A stretch of 64,000 nt of DNA from NCBI GenBank assembly GCA_030407315.1, contig JALQPE010000961.1, positions 17,467 to 81,466 of the forward strand, written 5' to 3'. Of this stretch, positions 29,920-41,869 are shown piece after piece. This DNA comes from Asparagopsis taxiformis. Its lineage: Eukaryota; Rhodophyta; Florideophyceae; Bonnemaisoniales; Bonnemaisoniaceae. Each line of letters starts with the position of its first letter. Position 1 is the first letter of the stretch. The translations under genes and the position numbers were made by a program. Below the pieces are notes generated by a model that saw nothing but the letters and a program-made list of their open reading frames with translations, made no database searches and was not told the DNA's origin.

Positions 29920-31120
29920 ACAAACATGCATCGAAAGTTTTGGCAAAAGTTATGGCAGAAGTTATAGCAAAAGTTTCGAAACTTTTGCGTGATGGTCAAT
30001 CCAGATGTAAGGGATCAGTCCTCTAGACTTCATGGTAAACACTAGATTCCTGTTCTTACAGCACCATACCCGACCAACCAACGAGATAATAACATTCCAC
30101 AGAGACCAAAGCTCCCAACTACAAGGGAAGCTTACAGTAACCACTCCTACGAGGCTACTTACAGCTTTTCGTACACCTTACACCACTTAGGAGACACTTG
30201 AGCAGGCTACTTACATGTTATGATATGAATGAGGCCCGTATGACAGGTAACTTACAACTGTAACTGACGGAAACCTCGTTTTTCAATGAATTTTCAACTG
30301 TAAGCTTATATGTAGGAAATGTAATCTTACGCCGTAAGCCATCCTGCGGGGTCCGGTCGCGCCCCGCTCCAGGTTTTCACGTGTCATGGGTTCCTGCCAA
30401 CCTCTTACATGTGTGACATTGCTGGACTCTTACACGCGGCCCTCCGTGTCACACTCTCCTCATGACCGTTTCCAGATCCGTCACCACCAACAATATCTCC
30501 TATTCTCCTCTCCTATTGGTTGATCTCCCCATACCTGCTCCTCGTAGCTCCTCGTAGTCATCCTTCATTTTACCCCTCCTAGAGCTACTTCCTAGTCTAT
30601 ATAAACTACCCTCCGCTCCCCACCTCAGGGATTCGGAGGCACCTTCGACCGGAACACCTTCTCCATAGTTGTGCCTTAACCCCCACACCAGACCCCCGAA
30701 AATTTTCCGTTCCTTCGATGTCACAGCAAATTTATCTCAGCATCATAGACAACCCATTGCATACTATTTGAATCTGAGTTTTCATGTCTTTATCCCTTAT
30801 GCTAGCTGAACTTTCGCCATCCAAAGATCGAAACTTTTGCCAAAACTTCAAAACTTTTGGATATTTAGAGCCCGAAAGTTTCCCACTACATAGCTCTTTT
30901 CTGTTTATCTTTGGTTAGGAGCCTTGTCTTGATCTATTCTACGAACTATGAAAGGCCATCATGATATCGTCGTTTATAACTTGAACTTTTGGCACCTGAA
31001 AGATTCTTCAAAACAGTTTCGAAACTTTCGGCGAAAGTTTTGGCAAAAGTTATGGGCTTAACCGCCAAAACTTTCGCCTAAACTTTCAAACTTTCGCCGA
31101 AAGTTTTGGAAGCTGCTTTA
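29920..31120. repeat. Repeat-rich non-coding segment with GAAAGTTTTGGC and CTTACA motifs (left arm)
   Basis: Three clusters of inverted GAAAGTTTTGGCAAAAGTT / GCCAAAACTTTCG motifs lie at about 29935-29990, 30820-30885 and 31015-31112, each able to fold on itself. Between them, at 30055-30340, CTTACA or TGTAAG recurs about a dozen times, and CTATATAAACT near 30597 could be a TATA box. No coding sequence is seen. The pattern suggests the two ends of a non-autonomous element. Confidence 0.55.
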
Positions 31121-31340
31121 GAAAATTCCCAGCCCAGCTTGATACATTATCAATCCAATTTTTTAAAAGTCCAGTTACTTTTGAAATTGTAATTGTAATT
31201 GCAATAGCTTATTTCGGGTATAATTTAATTACAAATTAATTTAGTCAACTAAATTATGAACCTAGATGGGATGATTTGTTGGCACACACTTATATGGTGA
31301 AGTACCTCTGGACTGCTCCTAGAGTGGATCCAGTTCAAGA

Positions 31341-32279
31341 ATGGGTGGCCCTCCTCACCTACCCAAGTTGACGAGGAAGTCTCCTGCCGTTGTCCTCCTC
31401 CGGTCTATGCTGGAGCGTGGGGCTATCGGTGAGGAGGACGAGCCTGATGAAGTACACAGCCGGGAGGAACTGCTTCGACAGTGCCCACTCTCCAGCTTCC
31501 GGACATGCTTCAATAACCACAAGCGGTCCTTTTTCAAAGGTAAGTGCATTATTTTTCCTTTTACTTTATCCTTTACTAACTTCTCTACCTTTATACTGGA
31601 ATAATCTACCGTAGGATCACCTGGGGTTTGAAACGTAAAATAACTGGTGGCTGTGGTTCCCCCAAGAAGCTGAAGGATGTTCCCGCTGGTTCCACCAGCT
31701 GTGGAATCGAAGTCGATCGTATTTTGGAATTCAATGATGATTCCACGGTTGATGGAACCATCATCGCTGGTATAACGCCCACAATTGTGGGGAAAGATCA
31801 GAATCAATTTAGCTAGTTTTTTGCCCTTGCATGTCGTTTTCTGTTGGACTCTGCCAAAGAAAAGCACTGATATGGTTACAGTGGCTATTGTACTCCCACA
31901 AGGTGTCATGGATTCCATGTTTGAAGTGGATGTTTTAGACGGTGGAATGGTTTTGGAACTGAAGGTGGAATGGCCAAGTGCAATTTCAGTGCACGAGGAA
32001 TTGCATACAAAATGGCTTACGCAAGGAAATTCTATGAACTACGTGGATATTAGAGGGAATGCGTTTGAAAAAGCGTTGAAGCTGAAGCGATCTAACGCTC
32101 ATGAGAAACTATTCTCACGCGCGCGATTCCCACTGCCGTTTACTATGCGCCCAGAAATCTTTGAACGGCACAATATGATAATCCCTCCATCCTCCGTAGC
32201 CATCGTTTATGTTGACCCTATTTCATCCAAGTCTGACTACGAGATATCACGGAACAGTAATACGCTTGAAATGCTTTAG
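31341..32279 (+). pseudogene. Unidentified gene remnant in three frames (left arm)
   Basis: ATG at 31341 opens a 67-residue segment (PAVVLLRSMLERGAIG, then an acidic stretch and FRTCFNNHK) ending at a GTAAGT site (31541) with a CCGTAG acceptor 75 bp on. Splicing there meets a stop. Coding-like sequence resumes at 31628 (SCGIEVDRILEFNDDST) and, after a frame change near 31800, runs to 32279 (MVTVAIVLPQGVMDSMFEV to the end). The family is not recognised. The opposite strand has a 187-residue open frame over the same bases that looks less like protein. Confidence 0.35.
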
Positions 32280-32281
32280 AG

Positions 32282-32752
32282 GGTATAGTAAACGTAAACC
32301 AGTTCTATACACTGGCATCGCATCTTCTTCGAGCTACAGATGATATTCACCTTGTTAATGCATGGAGGGGCCTCTGCAAAAATAGAATGCTTCCTACTGA
32401 ATTAGCTGATTGTCTTGATATTCCAATCATTCTTTCATCTGAGCCATATACCGTTCTGGTAGCAGCAGTTCTTGGACAGGAAGCTCATTCTTTTTAGGCG
32501 GAAGAAGGGTATTCGACACAGCGTCTGAAATAGGTTGCGTCAGATATGACGCAAGTTGGAAAAACGATAGTACCAAATGCGGTGATATCAGAATATCACA
32601 GACGAAAATATACTGTGTACAAAGAAATGTTTGCAGACTACGTCAAGTACAAACGAATCATGATCACCGAAACCAATTCATGGGCTGCTATATTAGAGCT
32701 AATGTCTGCGCGATTTTCGAGAATTGTGAATGATCCATTAAATCAGAGGTAG
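32282..32752 (+). pseudogene. FGGY carbohydrate kinase, C-terminal fragment (left arm)
   Basis: One frame reads LVNAWRGLCKNRMLPTELAD, then LDIPIILSSEPYTVLVAAVLG, then KTIVPNAVISEYHRRKYTVY and KYKRIM. This follows the C-terminal FGGY kinase domain: the GGLxKN turn, ADITGxPV, the ExxSVLVGAAxLG block and the final KYxVFxEM...YRxIM helix. TAG (after AHSF) and TAG (after QRLK) interrupt it, and GG of the GGL turn reads RG. The N-terminal half is absent. It looks like a host sugar kinase fragment captured and carried with the repeats. Confidence 0.7.
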
Positions 32753-33229
32753 GTGCGGTGTGGCGTTCTACTTCTACTCCAGCATACACACGAAGAAGCA
32801 GGAGCGGTGTAATGAACCGAGTGAAGAAGATATGGTATGAGGATTGAAGGATAAGCACGGATGCAACCGCAATCTGGATGTGCAAAACAGATGGAGCGCT
32901 TAGTGCCATTTTAGGAAAGAGGCGGGTAATAAGAGCTTCATTAGCAGTCAAGAGACCTTGTATTTGGATAGTAACAGCTTTCCAAGCGTCATATCTCAAG
33001 ATAACGCTGAACCACATGAACGGTGGAACAAGTCTAAGACATTTTGCATCTGCGGCTGCGACAAGGGCCGGGAACCATGGACAAGAGCACCACAAGGCGC
33101 GAGAGGAAGTTCACGCCAATAAGCCAGTGCTTAGAAAATATAGGATGGCATAGAGCGGGCCCATTTGCGAAAAGATAATGAAAGTGGTAGAAATTGAAGT
33201 ATGATCTGTAGAGCAGGTGCACACTCGTT
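32753..33229. other. Spacer before the gypsy element (left arm)
   Basis: No gene is recognised. Overlapping open frames on both strands (up to 135 codons) lie at 32688-33153 and show no family resemblance. Confidence 0.35.
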
Positions 33230-33530
33230 GTATGCCGTAGCTAGCGTAGCCAAAAATTCTCGCACATACAGCGTAAGCTGTACAAGCTACTGTGGGCCTA
33301 CAAGCCGCAAATTGGCGGACAGTCTGAGGCAGTTACCACCACTCGTTCGATTACCTGATAGATATATAAAGTAGGAAGTAGAGTCGCGTCTCGGAAGAGG
33401 GGTATCAGTGATAAAAGCACTGTTCATGAAACCATCTTGAAGAGAGCGTTGCCCCTGGAGTTGTCTACAGAAATTTCTGTATCTTCGATCGAGGATACCT
33501 CTGAGGACTACATTCACTCAAGTTGGACGA
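33230..33530 (+). repeat. Candidate gypsy 5' LTR/leader (left arm)
   Basis: The sequence starts TGTATGCCGTAGC and includes a GATATATAAAG TATA-like box at about 33361 and small palindromes (ACAGAAATTTCTGT near 33468, TCGATCGA near 33487) before the gag ATG at 33543. No matching 3' LTR exists downstream of the integrase region, so LTR identity rests on position and the TATA box. Confidence 0.45.
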
Positions 33531-33542
33531 GTGCGGTACACC

Positions 33543-36500
33543 ATGCCGCCAAAAAAGCAGAAGGAACCTGCTATTTTTCAACCAATATCCTATCCAATTC
33601 TAGAAACCGTCATTCCGGCTGACACGGTGTCATTCCTTAAGGACCGCGAAAGGTATGAACTCGAGATAAGCGAAAAATCGAAGGATGGCGCGCCACTTGT
33701 TGCTGCTACCTACCGAATTTCTGTCGACCCTGGACTTCTAAAGTCAATGTTTCCATGTGGCATCTTCGACGATGCAAACGTTGCAAGTGCGGCAGAACTC
33801 ACAGACGCTCACATCAAAAATGCGATAGAGAATATCGCAAACGCAGGAACTGATGCAGAGCCCGACGCTGCAGTTATCGAAACTGCACTTTCGAAATTGC
33901 GTATGAACATGGCAATCGAATTCGACAAACTGATGAGTGAGGCAGGGTATGAGTCATTTAGGGATTCAAATACGAAAATGGCTACACGTCTAATCGCATC
34001 CAGACTGCATCCACCTGCACTGCGAGCCCAAGTGCTCAGCGACTTCGATTACAAACCATCAATACAGTCGAATTGGAAGGCATTCCTAAACAACGCCGCT
34101 AAGCAAGCGGAACACATAGAAAAGGGCGCGGCGAGTATGCGGAAAATCGGAAAGACTTTCTCAGGAAATCAGAATAGGAAGCACAGTTCCAACACCTCCG
34201 CCGCAACAAGCATTGCGGCTACAGAACAGAAAAGAAGCAACTCGCCACCAGCTTGCATAAACCCATCATGTACCGAAAGACACTACTTGCGTTACTGTAA
34301 CAACACGAGTCCGGAAGAAAAAAATCGCCTCTACGCTAAAATGAAAGCGAGGAAGCTTGAATCAAAGGGCAAAGCCGCTGCTGTTACAAACAGAGATCGA
34401 ACTGAGCTCGAAAGTACACGTTTCAGTGCCATATTTGCAGGTACACAAACTGCCACGGTGGTCACTGACATCGGATCGGATATAAATCTTATGTCACCAG
34501 GACTGTGTGCACGACTTATCTCAAATGGATCGAACGTGCGCATGACAAAAATAGACCGGCCTCATAAGTTCGACCTTGCAGTAGAGGAGGACACCAATGG
34601 CAAGCGCATATACGTCGAGTGTGACCGGAAAATGACTGTGACATGCGAATTACAGATTCGCCACGGTACTTCCCTTACGCTGCGCAACACCACATTCTAC
34701 GTATCGACCAGGCCTATTCCAAATGAATTAATTGGAAGGCCTCTCCTGCACGCCCTTGGAATGGATGCAAAGAAAACTTTGGCCGCTGCATGCCGTAGGC
34801 ACGGGACGGATATAGATGTCAACAAAATTTGTGACACGGAGGAGTACCCAACAGGATCAGTGGCACACATCATGGCCAATAGTGACACGTTCCACGGAGC
34901 CCTGCAAAGCGAATCCGGGGATGAAGATGAGTTACCCCTGTTAGAATTCGGCGATTACACAGAAGAAGAAATACAGATGGCATTTGAAAAACTGGTGCAG
35001 AGCGCAATTAACGAAGGGATGACAGAAAAAGGCGCCCATACCCTTCGGAAACTCATGAAAGAGTACAGAGACATATTCCGCTGCAGAATCGGACATGACC
35101 CACCGGCGAAAGTCGGCAGTATGAAGGTCAAAATAAAGGATGGCACGGTACCAATCCGAACAAAAGCGCGGAACTATTCCCCAGAACAGCGCACCTTCAT
35201 CAAATCGTTCACAACCAGCGCCGAAAAATACGCGTTCATCAGGAAAAATAACTGCGCTGCGTGGGCTGCTGCCCCATTATTGGTTAAGAAAAAGCAACCG
35301 GGGCAGTTCCGAATGACATTCGACCTAAGACCAGTCAACGCGTTCACAGAGCCCATGGCTTGGCCAATGCCCCAGATCCATAGCGAACTATCTGACATGA
35401 GCGGGAGCAAATGTTATGCCTCCATCGACTTCCCGAGCGCGTACTGGCAGCTTCCGGCGGATGAATCTGCGCAGGACGCACACAGTTTTATGACGCCCGA
35501 AGCAACCTGGTCTCCGACTAGAACGTTGCAAGGTGCCCGCAACTCCGGCCCAGATTTTCAATGCCGCGTCGAACCCTTATTTTCAAAAATTAAGGACAAT
35601 ATGAAGGCCTGGCTGGACGATTTTGCTCTACATCACAAAGATGAAGAGGGTCTTTTGAAAATTTTAGAAACCTTTTTTTCAGTCTGCCAACAATACGGGC
35701 TGGAAATTTCCGCTCTTAAGTCCAATCTTTTTACGAAAAGTTTGAAATGGTGTGGACGAATCATAACACCAGAGGGTACAGAATTCGATCCCAGACGGTT
35801 AAGTGGGCTCAAGGAAATAGAACAACCTATCACAGCAGGCGAACTGTCACAATACGTGCATTGCCTTCAATGGATGTCCCCGGCTATCCCGGACTTTGCA
35901 AATCGTGTCCAGCCACTCCGGGATGTCCTCGAAAAGGCGTATGCGATAGCAGGAAAACGGAGCACGAAGTCGATCAAGACTATTCCGCTGCACAAGCTAT
36001 CTTGGGGGACTGTCCACACGCAAACATTTTCCCTATTTCAAGAAAGCTTGCGCAACGCAGTTAGACTCTCTCATCCAGACAACTCACAGGAACGTTGCAT
36101 TTTCTCGGATGCCTCGGAAAGTCACTGGGCTGCTGTGTTAACACAGTGCCCAGCCAAAGAACTCCAGAAGCCTTTCGAGCATCAGAAGCACTATCCGCTT
36201 GCGTTTTTAAGCTCTGCGTTTAAGAACTCAGAAGTAAGATGGTCAACATTCGAGAAAGAAGCCTTCGCGATAGTACAGATGTTTCGGAAAATGGACTATC
36301 TTCTACTAACGGAGAAACCTATACACGTCTTTACGGATCACCGAAACCTCCTTTTCGTTTTTAATCCCTTGTCTTTGGAGCCATCTCTGGGAAGGCATAT
36401 CGTATCCAAAGTACAAAGGTAGGCACTTTACTTGTCTATGTTTACATACACTATTGAACACATCAGCGGTGAGCGCAATGTGATGGCGGACATTATGACG

Positions 36501-37712
36501 CGATGGTACAGTGGATATCGCAACAAACGCAACAAAGCAAGAGCTAGGAAGCGCATATGCCACGTGGTGCGATGCAAAGATCTCGCGATCTCGCCGCTCA
36601 GTGAAGAATACAGCTGGCCTTCAGACTCAATGATCAAAATATCCCAAGAAAAATGGATCCACAGTATGCCACGTGGTTGCGTGTTACACGAAGACGGGCT
36701 ATGGAAAGTACGACAACGTATATGGGTGCCGCAATCAGATCATGAAATGCAATTGAAAATATTAGTGATTTCCCACTGCGGGAAGGCAGGTCACAGAGGG
36801 GCAAGAGCCACTTATGACATTGCTTCAGAACGTTATTTCTGGCAAACACAAACTCAAGACTGTAAGGAGTTCGTGAAACAATGCATACACTGTCTTACAG
36901 CCGACAGTGGCGAAAAAGTTCCAAGGCCGCTTTCCAGTACACTGATGGCCACGAAAACCAACGAAATAGTCCACTTCGATTTTTTATACATGGGAAGAGG
37001 AACAAATGGCATGAAATACGTACTAATCATCAAAGATAATCTATCATCTTATGTTTGGCTTTGTCCTGCAATTGCAGCAACTGCTGAAATCACAGCGCAG
37101 AATATAGCGCGATGGATATTCACATTCACTTCAATGCAAACATGGGTTTCCGACCAAGCGGCCCATTTTAAGAACCAGGTCATGCGGAAGTTGTCTGACG
37201 AATACTCTATCAAACACCATTTTGTAACCGCATATAGCCCCTGGGCGAACGGAACGGTCGAGAGATGCTGCCGTGAGGTTCTTAGAGCCACTCGTGCAAT
37301 TCTCTCGGAACTGAAGCTCGCACCACAAGATTGGCCTCAAGTGATACCCACAATCCAGATCATCCTCAACGAATCACCATTAACACGGTTAGGGAGAGAT
37401 GAAAAACATCCAACACGCACCCCATTGCAAGTTATGACAGGAATAAGGCCTAACAGATTTGCAATGCGGAACATCGAAATTTGCGGTAAGGAGCTACACA
37501 TCGAGGAAATTAGACACATGCAGCGCGACACAATCGATGGATTGCAGAAGTGTATCGACTGTATGCACCACACAGTAGCAGAGAGAGTCTCCGCTAACAG
37601 GTCAAAGCAAATACAGGCTCACAATAGGAAGACGAACGTGGTAGTACCATCATTTATGGAGGGAGACTTCGTCATGGTGCGCCGCGCTCAAAACAAAGGA
37701 CATAAACTGTAG
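33543..37712 (+). pseudogene. Ty3/gypsy gag-pol polyprotein with one in-frame TAG and a truncated end (left arm)
   Basis: From ATG at 33543 the frame holds a Gag region, a CX4CX3HX4C zinc knuckle (near residue 237), a protease core VVTDIGSDINLMS (near 308), reverse transcriptase (YASIDFPSAYWQLP near 625; WLDD near 690), and RNase H (IFSDAS near 854; FTDHRN near 929). A TAG at 36420-36422 replaces the expected Trp in VQRxALYLSMFTYTIEHI. The same frame then continues through an HHCC integrase zinc site (CIHC), catalytic HFDF, VSDQAAHF and VERCCRE with exact D35E spacing, to MVRRAQNKGHKL, where it ends abruptly. A stop would block Pol unless read through. The C-terminal integrase tail and 3' LTR are lost at 37712. 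Confidence 0.9.
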
Positions 37713-38868
37713 GACCTTAGCCCTTGTAGATGGATTATACCTCCGAGGAGGATTAGAGGATAGGGATAAGGCTTCGAACTCATGAGTGAGAGCGTCGATT
37801 CCACGAGGCTGACGCCTCGTGCGATCCTAGTAGCCCGAGGGCTGTGTCGGGTGGATCGATCCCTCGGAGCCCGGACACCTGTCTCCCAACCCGGTAGCGG
37901 GTGGTAGAGCGGGGTCCGGGAGGGCTGGATCAAACCTGCCGGAGGGATCTATCGGCCGTGGCCGTCCTCAACCCACTCAAGGGTTAACTAGGCACTTAGC
38001 GCGATGGATCCCCGCGGGGATTGTGGTCGCCTCCACGCGTGGTTTTCACACGACGTATTCCGCAACTGTGATACCACTGACGGCAGCGGTCGGGACCGTT
38101 TGAAAATCCTGCGGGCGTTGGCTTCGGTTGACCGGCTGGGGGTGCCAACAGCACTCCCAGTCGGTAGCCTTGTCCCGGTGGGCGGAAGGCTCCTCCCGGT
38201 CGCCTAGCGGCGTTAAAAGAAGCGGGAAGGTTCTCCACTACCGTGGAGACGAAATGCCCTAGGGCAATCCACGTGCACTCCCGCCGGAGGAGGCTCGCGG
38301 CGGGCAATTGGGGAAATGTGCGAGCGATCCCCAATTGGAGATCGAAACGGAGCAGCGGGTATCCGGTAAGGGAACTGCCGCCGCCGTTTAGTTGTAAGTT
38401 AAACGACCACGGTCGAAAGATTTGGAACCGAGACGATCTACCTTTATTGTAGCTTAGTGGTCGATCCGTTGACCTTAAATGGTCAACGAGACTGCCGGGA
38501 CCGGACTAGGACCAATGGTCCCGGTCCGGCGTCCAATGGACCTTGTGGGGTGTTTATGTGGCCCAGGGGCCTTACAGAGTAAGCTGCTACGTTGCTACGT
38601 GTAAACTAATAGAAACGGCTAGCCGTAACGTACACGTGCACAACTGTAACGGGAGAATCCTCCCGCTCGCACACGTGTGTGACTAATCGCGCCTATATCG
38701 CTACACGTTGCACGTTCGCCGAAGGGTCCCGCGCAAGCAATGTAGCCCGGTGCCAATGCAAGGCGGCACGCGCCCATTCGCCCTTGGGCGACAATCCCTT
38801 TGCCACGTCACCGTGTCTAATGATTACCAACGCAGCTCTTCGCAGCTGACTCCGTACCGACGTCTGTG
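37713..38868. other. GC-rich segment without genes replacing the gypsy 3' end (left arm)
   Basis: Composition jumps to clearly higher GC at the gypsy break. The segment is full of short palindromes such as CCGCGG, CACGTG and GGACCATTGG-type pairs. I found no rRNA, tRNA or protein match and no open frame with coding character. It may be an LTR or UTR of an unrelated element. Confidence 0.4.
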
Positions 38869-41680
38869 TTTTCGGAAGTGGACGCGGACGTCCAGTCTCT
38901 CTAGTACGGGTCCTAGTCGGCCCCGAGATTTACTAGAACAAATGAACGTCCGCGTCCAAAAAAAAATAAAAATTTTTTGGATGCGGACGTCCACTTTCTC
39001 TAGTACATATGGCGGAATACTAGGACCCGACATCCACTTTCTCTAGTACATATGGCGGAATACTAGGACCCGACATCCACTTTCTCTAGTACGTTTGGCG
39101 GAATACTAGGACCCGACATCCAGTATACAATATATCAGCGAAAACCGGGAGGGAAGAAATTACAGCGGATGGTAAATTCAGGGCCCATATCGGACCGTAT
39201 TTTATTCTCTCATTTAGGAAACTGCTCGTATACAATACGTCTCTCTAGAATAGGGAATACATATCTGGTCAGAATAGGAAATAAATACCCGGTTAGAATA
39301 GGAAATACGTATCCAGCCAGAATACGGAATATGTATCCAGCCAGAATACGAAATACGTATCCAGCCAGAATATGAAATACCTGTCAGCATATCGTCGATC
39401 ACCCATCTTCCTCACTATCGCGTTCTCCCTACCATCCGAACGCCATGCACCACCATTTGCACATACTTCAAGAACCCTCACGACCTTGATTACAAAAAAT
39501 CCGCTCCTTCCCAATTCCATCCCGCTTTCCTCGACACCACCCCAGCCCATTAAATCATCAAGACATCAAACACGAACATTGTCAGCAAAATCTTACACCA
39601 CTTCAAACGCACTCTCACTTCTATCGTATGCCCGAAAATATACACATACCAGAAACGCCTCACAGCTTCATTCCCCATCTTCCTAGATCCCTTCTTCACT
39701 CTCCTGGAGTCCTGCCGTTCCTGTTTCACCACTCCTGCATCACATACAAAACATCAACCTCAACAGTCAGATTGAAAAGCAACGCTTACCACGCCAGATA
39801 TCCTAGGAAACTCCCTTACTTACCTCTCATCCATCCTAAACACAATACAAACCATGATCCAAAAACCTTGCAATGAATAATAATCATAGTCAGCAGTCCA
39901 TATCTTCGCAAAACACATCCTGGCGCTCAATGAAACTTACCTTCTGTCATCACCATTCCTGCATCACCTGCACAAAATCGAAATCAACAACAACAGTCGG
40001 ACTCAAAACCCACATGTCCCTCTCAGCATACTCTCAAAACTTCCGCACTTTCCTTCGCTCGACACAATACGCACCATGACTTGATAAGCTTCCAATGAAT
40101 AAATATCGCATCAACTGCAATAGTCAGATTCGAAACAAACACTTCCCTCGATGCATACCCTCAGAACTCACTTACCCTCGTTTCATTCTACACACAATAC
40201 AGACCAAAAGTCAAAAATCTCACAACCAACAAATGAAGTCAACATTCCGCATCTTCGCACCACCGGACTGCGCGCTAAATGCAACTTACCTTCCGTCATC
40301 ACCATTCCTGCATCACCTACAAAAAATCGAAATCAACAACAGTCGGACTGAAAACCCATGCTTCCCTCGCTGCATACCCTCAGAACTCACTTACCCTCGT
40401 TGTATCCTGCACACAATAGAAACCATAAGTCAAAAGTTGTACAAAAAAATGTAGTCAGCATTCCATATCTTCGCGCAACTTAACTAGGCGCTCAATGTAA
40501 CTTACCTTCCGTCATCACCATTCCAGAATCACCTACACAAAATCAACATCAACCACAGCAGTCAGACTCAAAACCCACATTCCACTCACTGCACCCCGCA
40601 AATGCTCGCCTACCTCCCTTCCACCCTTCAGCAAATATGCACCATGAATCACTAAGCTCCCAATAAATAAATATTGCATAAAAGACGACAGACAAATTCA
40701 AAACAAACACTTCCCTCGCTTCGTACCCTCCGAGGGTGAATCCTGAGTCAGGACGCACTTAACCTCTTCATCTCGTTACATCATACAAACAATACAACCA
40801 ATAAGTCACAAATCGTGCAACGAAAAAATGTAGTCAGCATTCCATTTCATCGCGAAACCCGTCTTTAACCTCAATGAAACTTACCTTACTTCATCACTAT
40901 TCCTGCACCACCTATACAACATCAAAATGAACCAGAACAGTCAGACTAAAAACCCATGCATCCCTTATTGCACACCCGCGAGACTCACTTACTTACCTGC
41001 CTCCCATCGTTCACAACATACAAACCATGACTCACGAAGCTTCTAATGAATCAATATCGCATCAACGACAACAGTACGACTCAAAACACACCCTTCCCTC
41101 GCTGCATACTCTCCAAACTGCCATACTCACCGTCGTTCTATCCTCTACACCAAAGAAAGGAAACACGGCCAAAGAACCTCAGCCAGTGACGGCGGAGAAG
41201 TGGAATTCCACAGGTTAACCTGCGGCGTCGACTGGACAGCTTTCAACGTCAGCTTAAGTCCTGCTGTGCATACTCCATATCATCGCCGGTATTGAGATTA
41301 ATAATGGCCCAAGCCATGGTCTCTGAACTCCCGAATGATGAGATCCGGATCGAGAACATCGAAATGGTATAATCATATATATCACAATCCATTTGCTTCC
41401 CTTAAATGATCCCTGTAATATCTACTGTAAAGCACAAACTTATTCCATGAAGTTCGCAATTAATATAATTTTATTATTTCAAATGAATTAATTGAAAACC
41501 CATCTCCCACGGCGGTCATTCGTCCTTCCAAGCAAACGTTTCCAGCAAAATGTATGACCTAGCAGTCGGTGATGATTGATCGCTCAGGCACATTCCACCA
41601 TTGGGCTGCCAGAAGTGAGCACAAAACTGATACCCACAAAACCACGAGAACATTACAAACGAGGTCTCGAACGCACATTT
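38869..41680 (-). repeat. 2.8-kb structured element, palindrome left-arm copy
   Basis: This is the inverted homologue of 3020-5696, with the same order of parts: terminal hairpin at 38870-39000, three 43-bp units at about 38990-39122, 21-bp repeats at 39240-39375, an intron-like array at about 39700-41200, and the head with ACCATGGCTTGGGCCAT-type sequence (about 41300-41340). It lacks the 38-bp palindrome and has more intron-like units. Confidence 0.85.
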
Positions 41681-41869
41681 AGAATACAATATAAATACTA
41701 TACAACAAACTCTACTCGCTATCTCAGACGACGCGGCTCACAAGTGGCGTAGTCCCAATTTTCCGTAACGCCTTTCCTGATGCTTAAAAGTAAAGAACAT
41801 GTCAAAACGTATATCAGAAATGAGTGCGAGAGTTTTCTGCACGGGAGATGACGGGCCACCAAATTGACT

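Noticed and set aside
31355..31918. Minus-strand 187-codon frame
   Set aside because: It lies opposite a plus-strand remnant that has a GTAAGT splice site and more protein-like sequence; kept only as an alternative.
37900..38460. rRNA-like GGATCAAACCTGCC segment and GC-rich blocks
   Set aside because: It does not match the conserved 5' end of small-subunit rRNA in either orientation, and no other rRNA landmarks follow.
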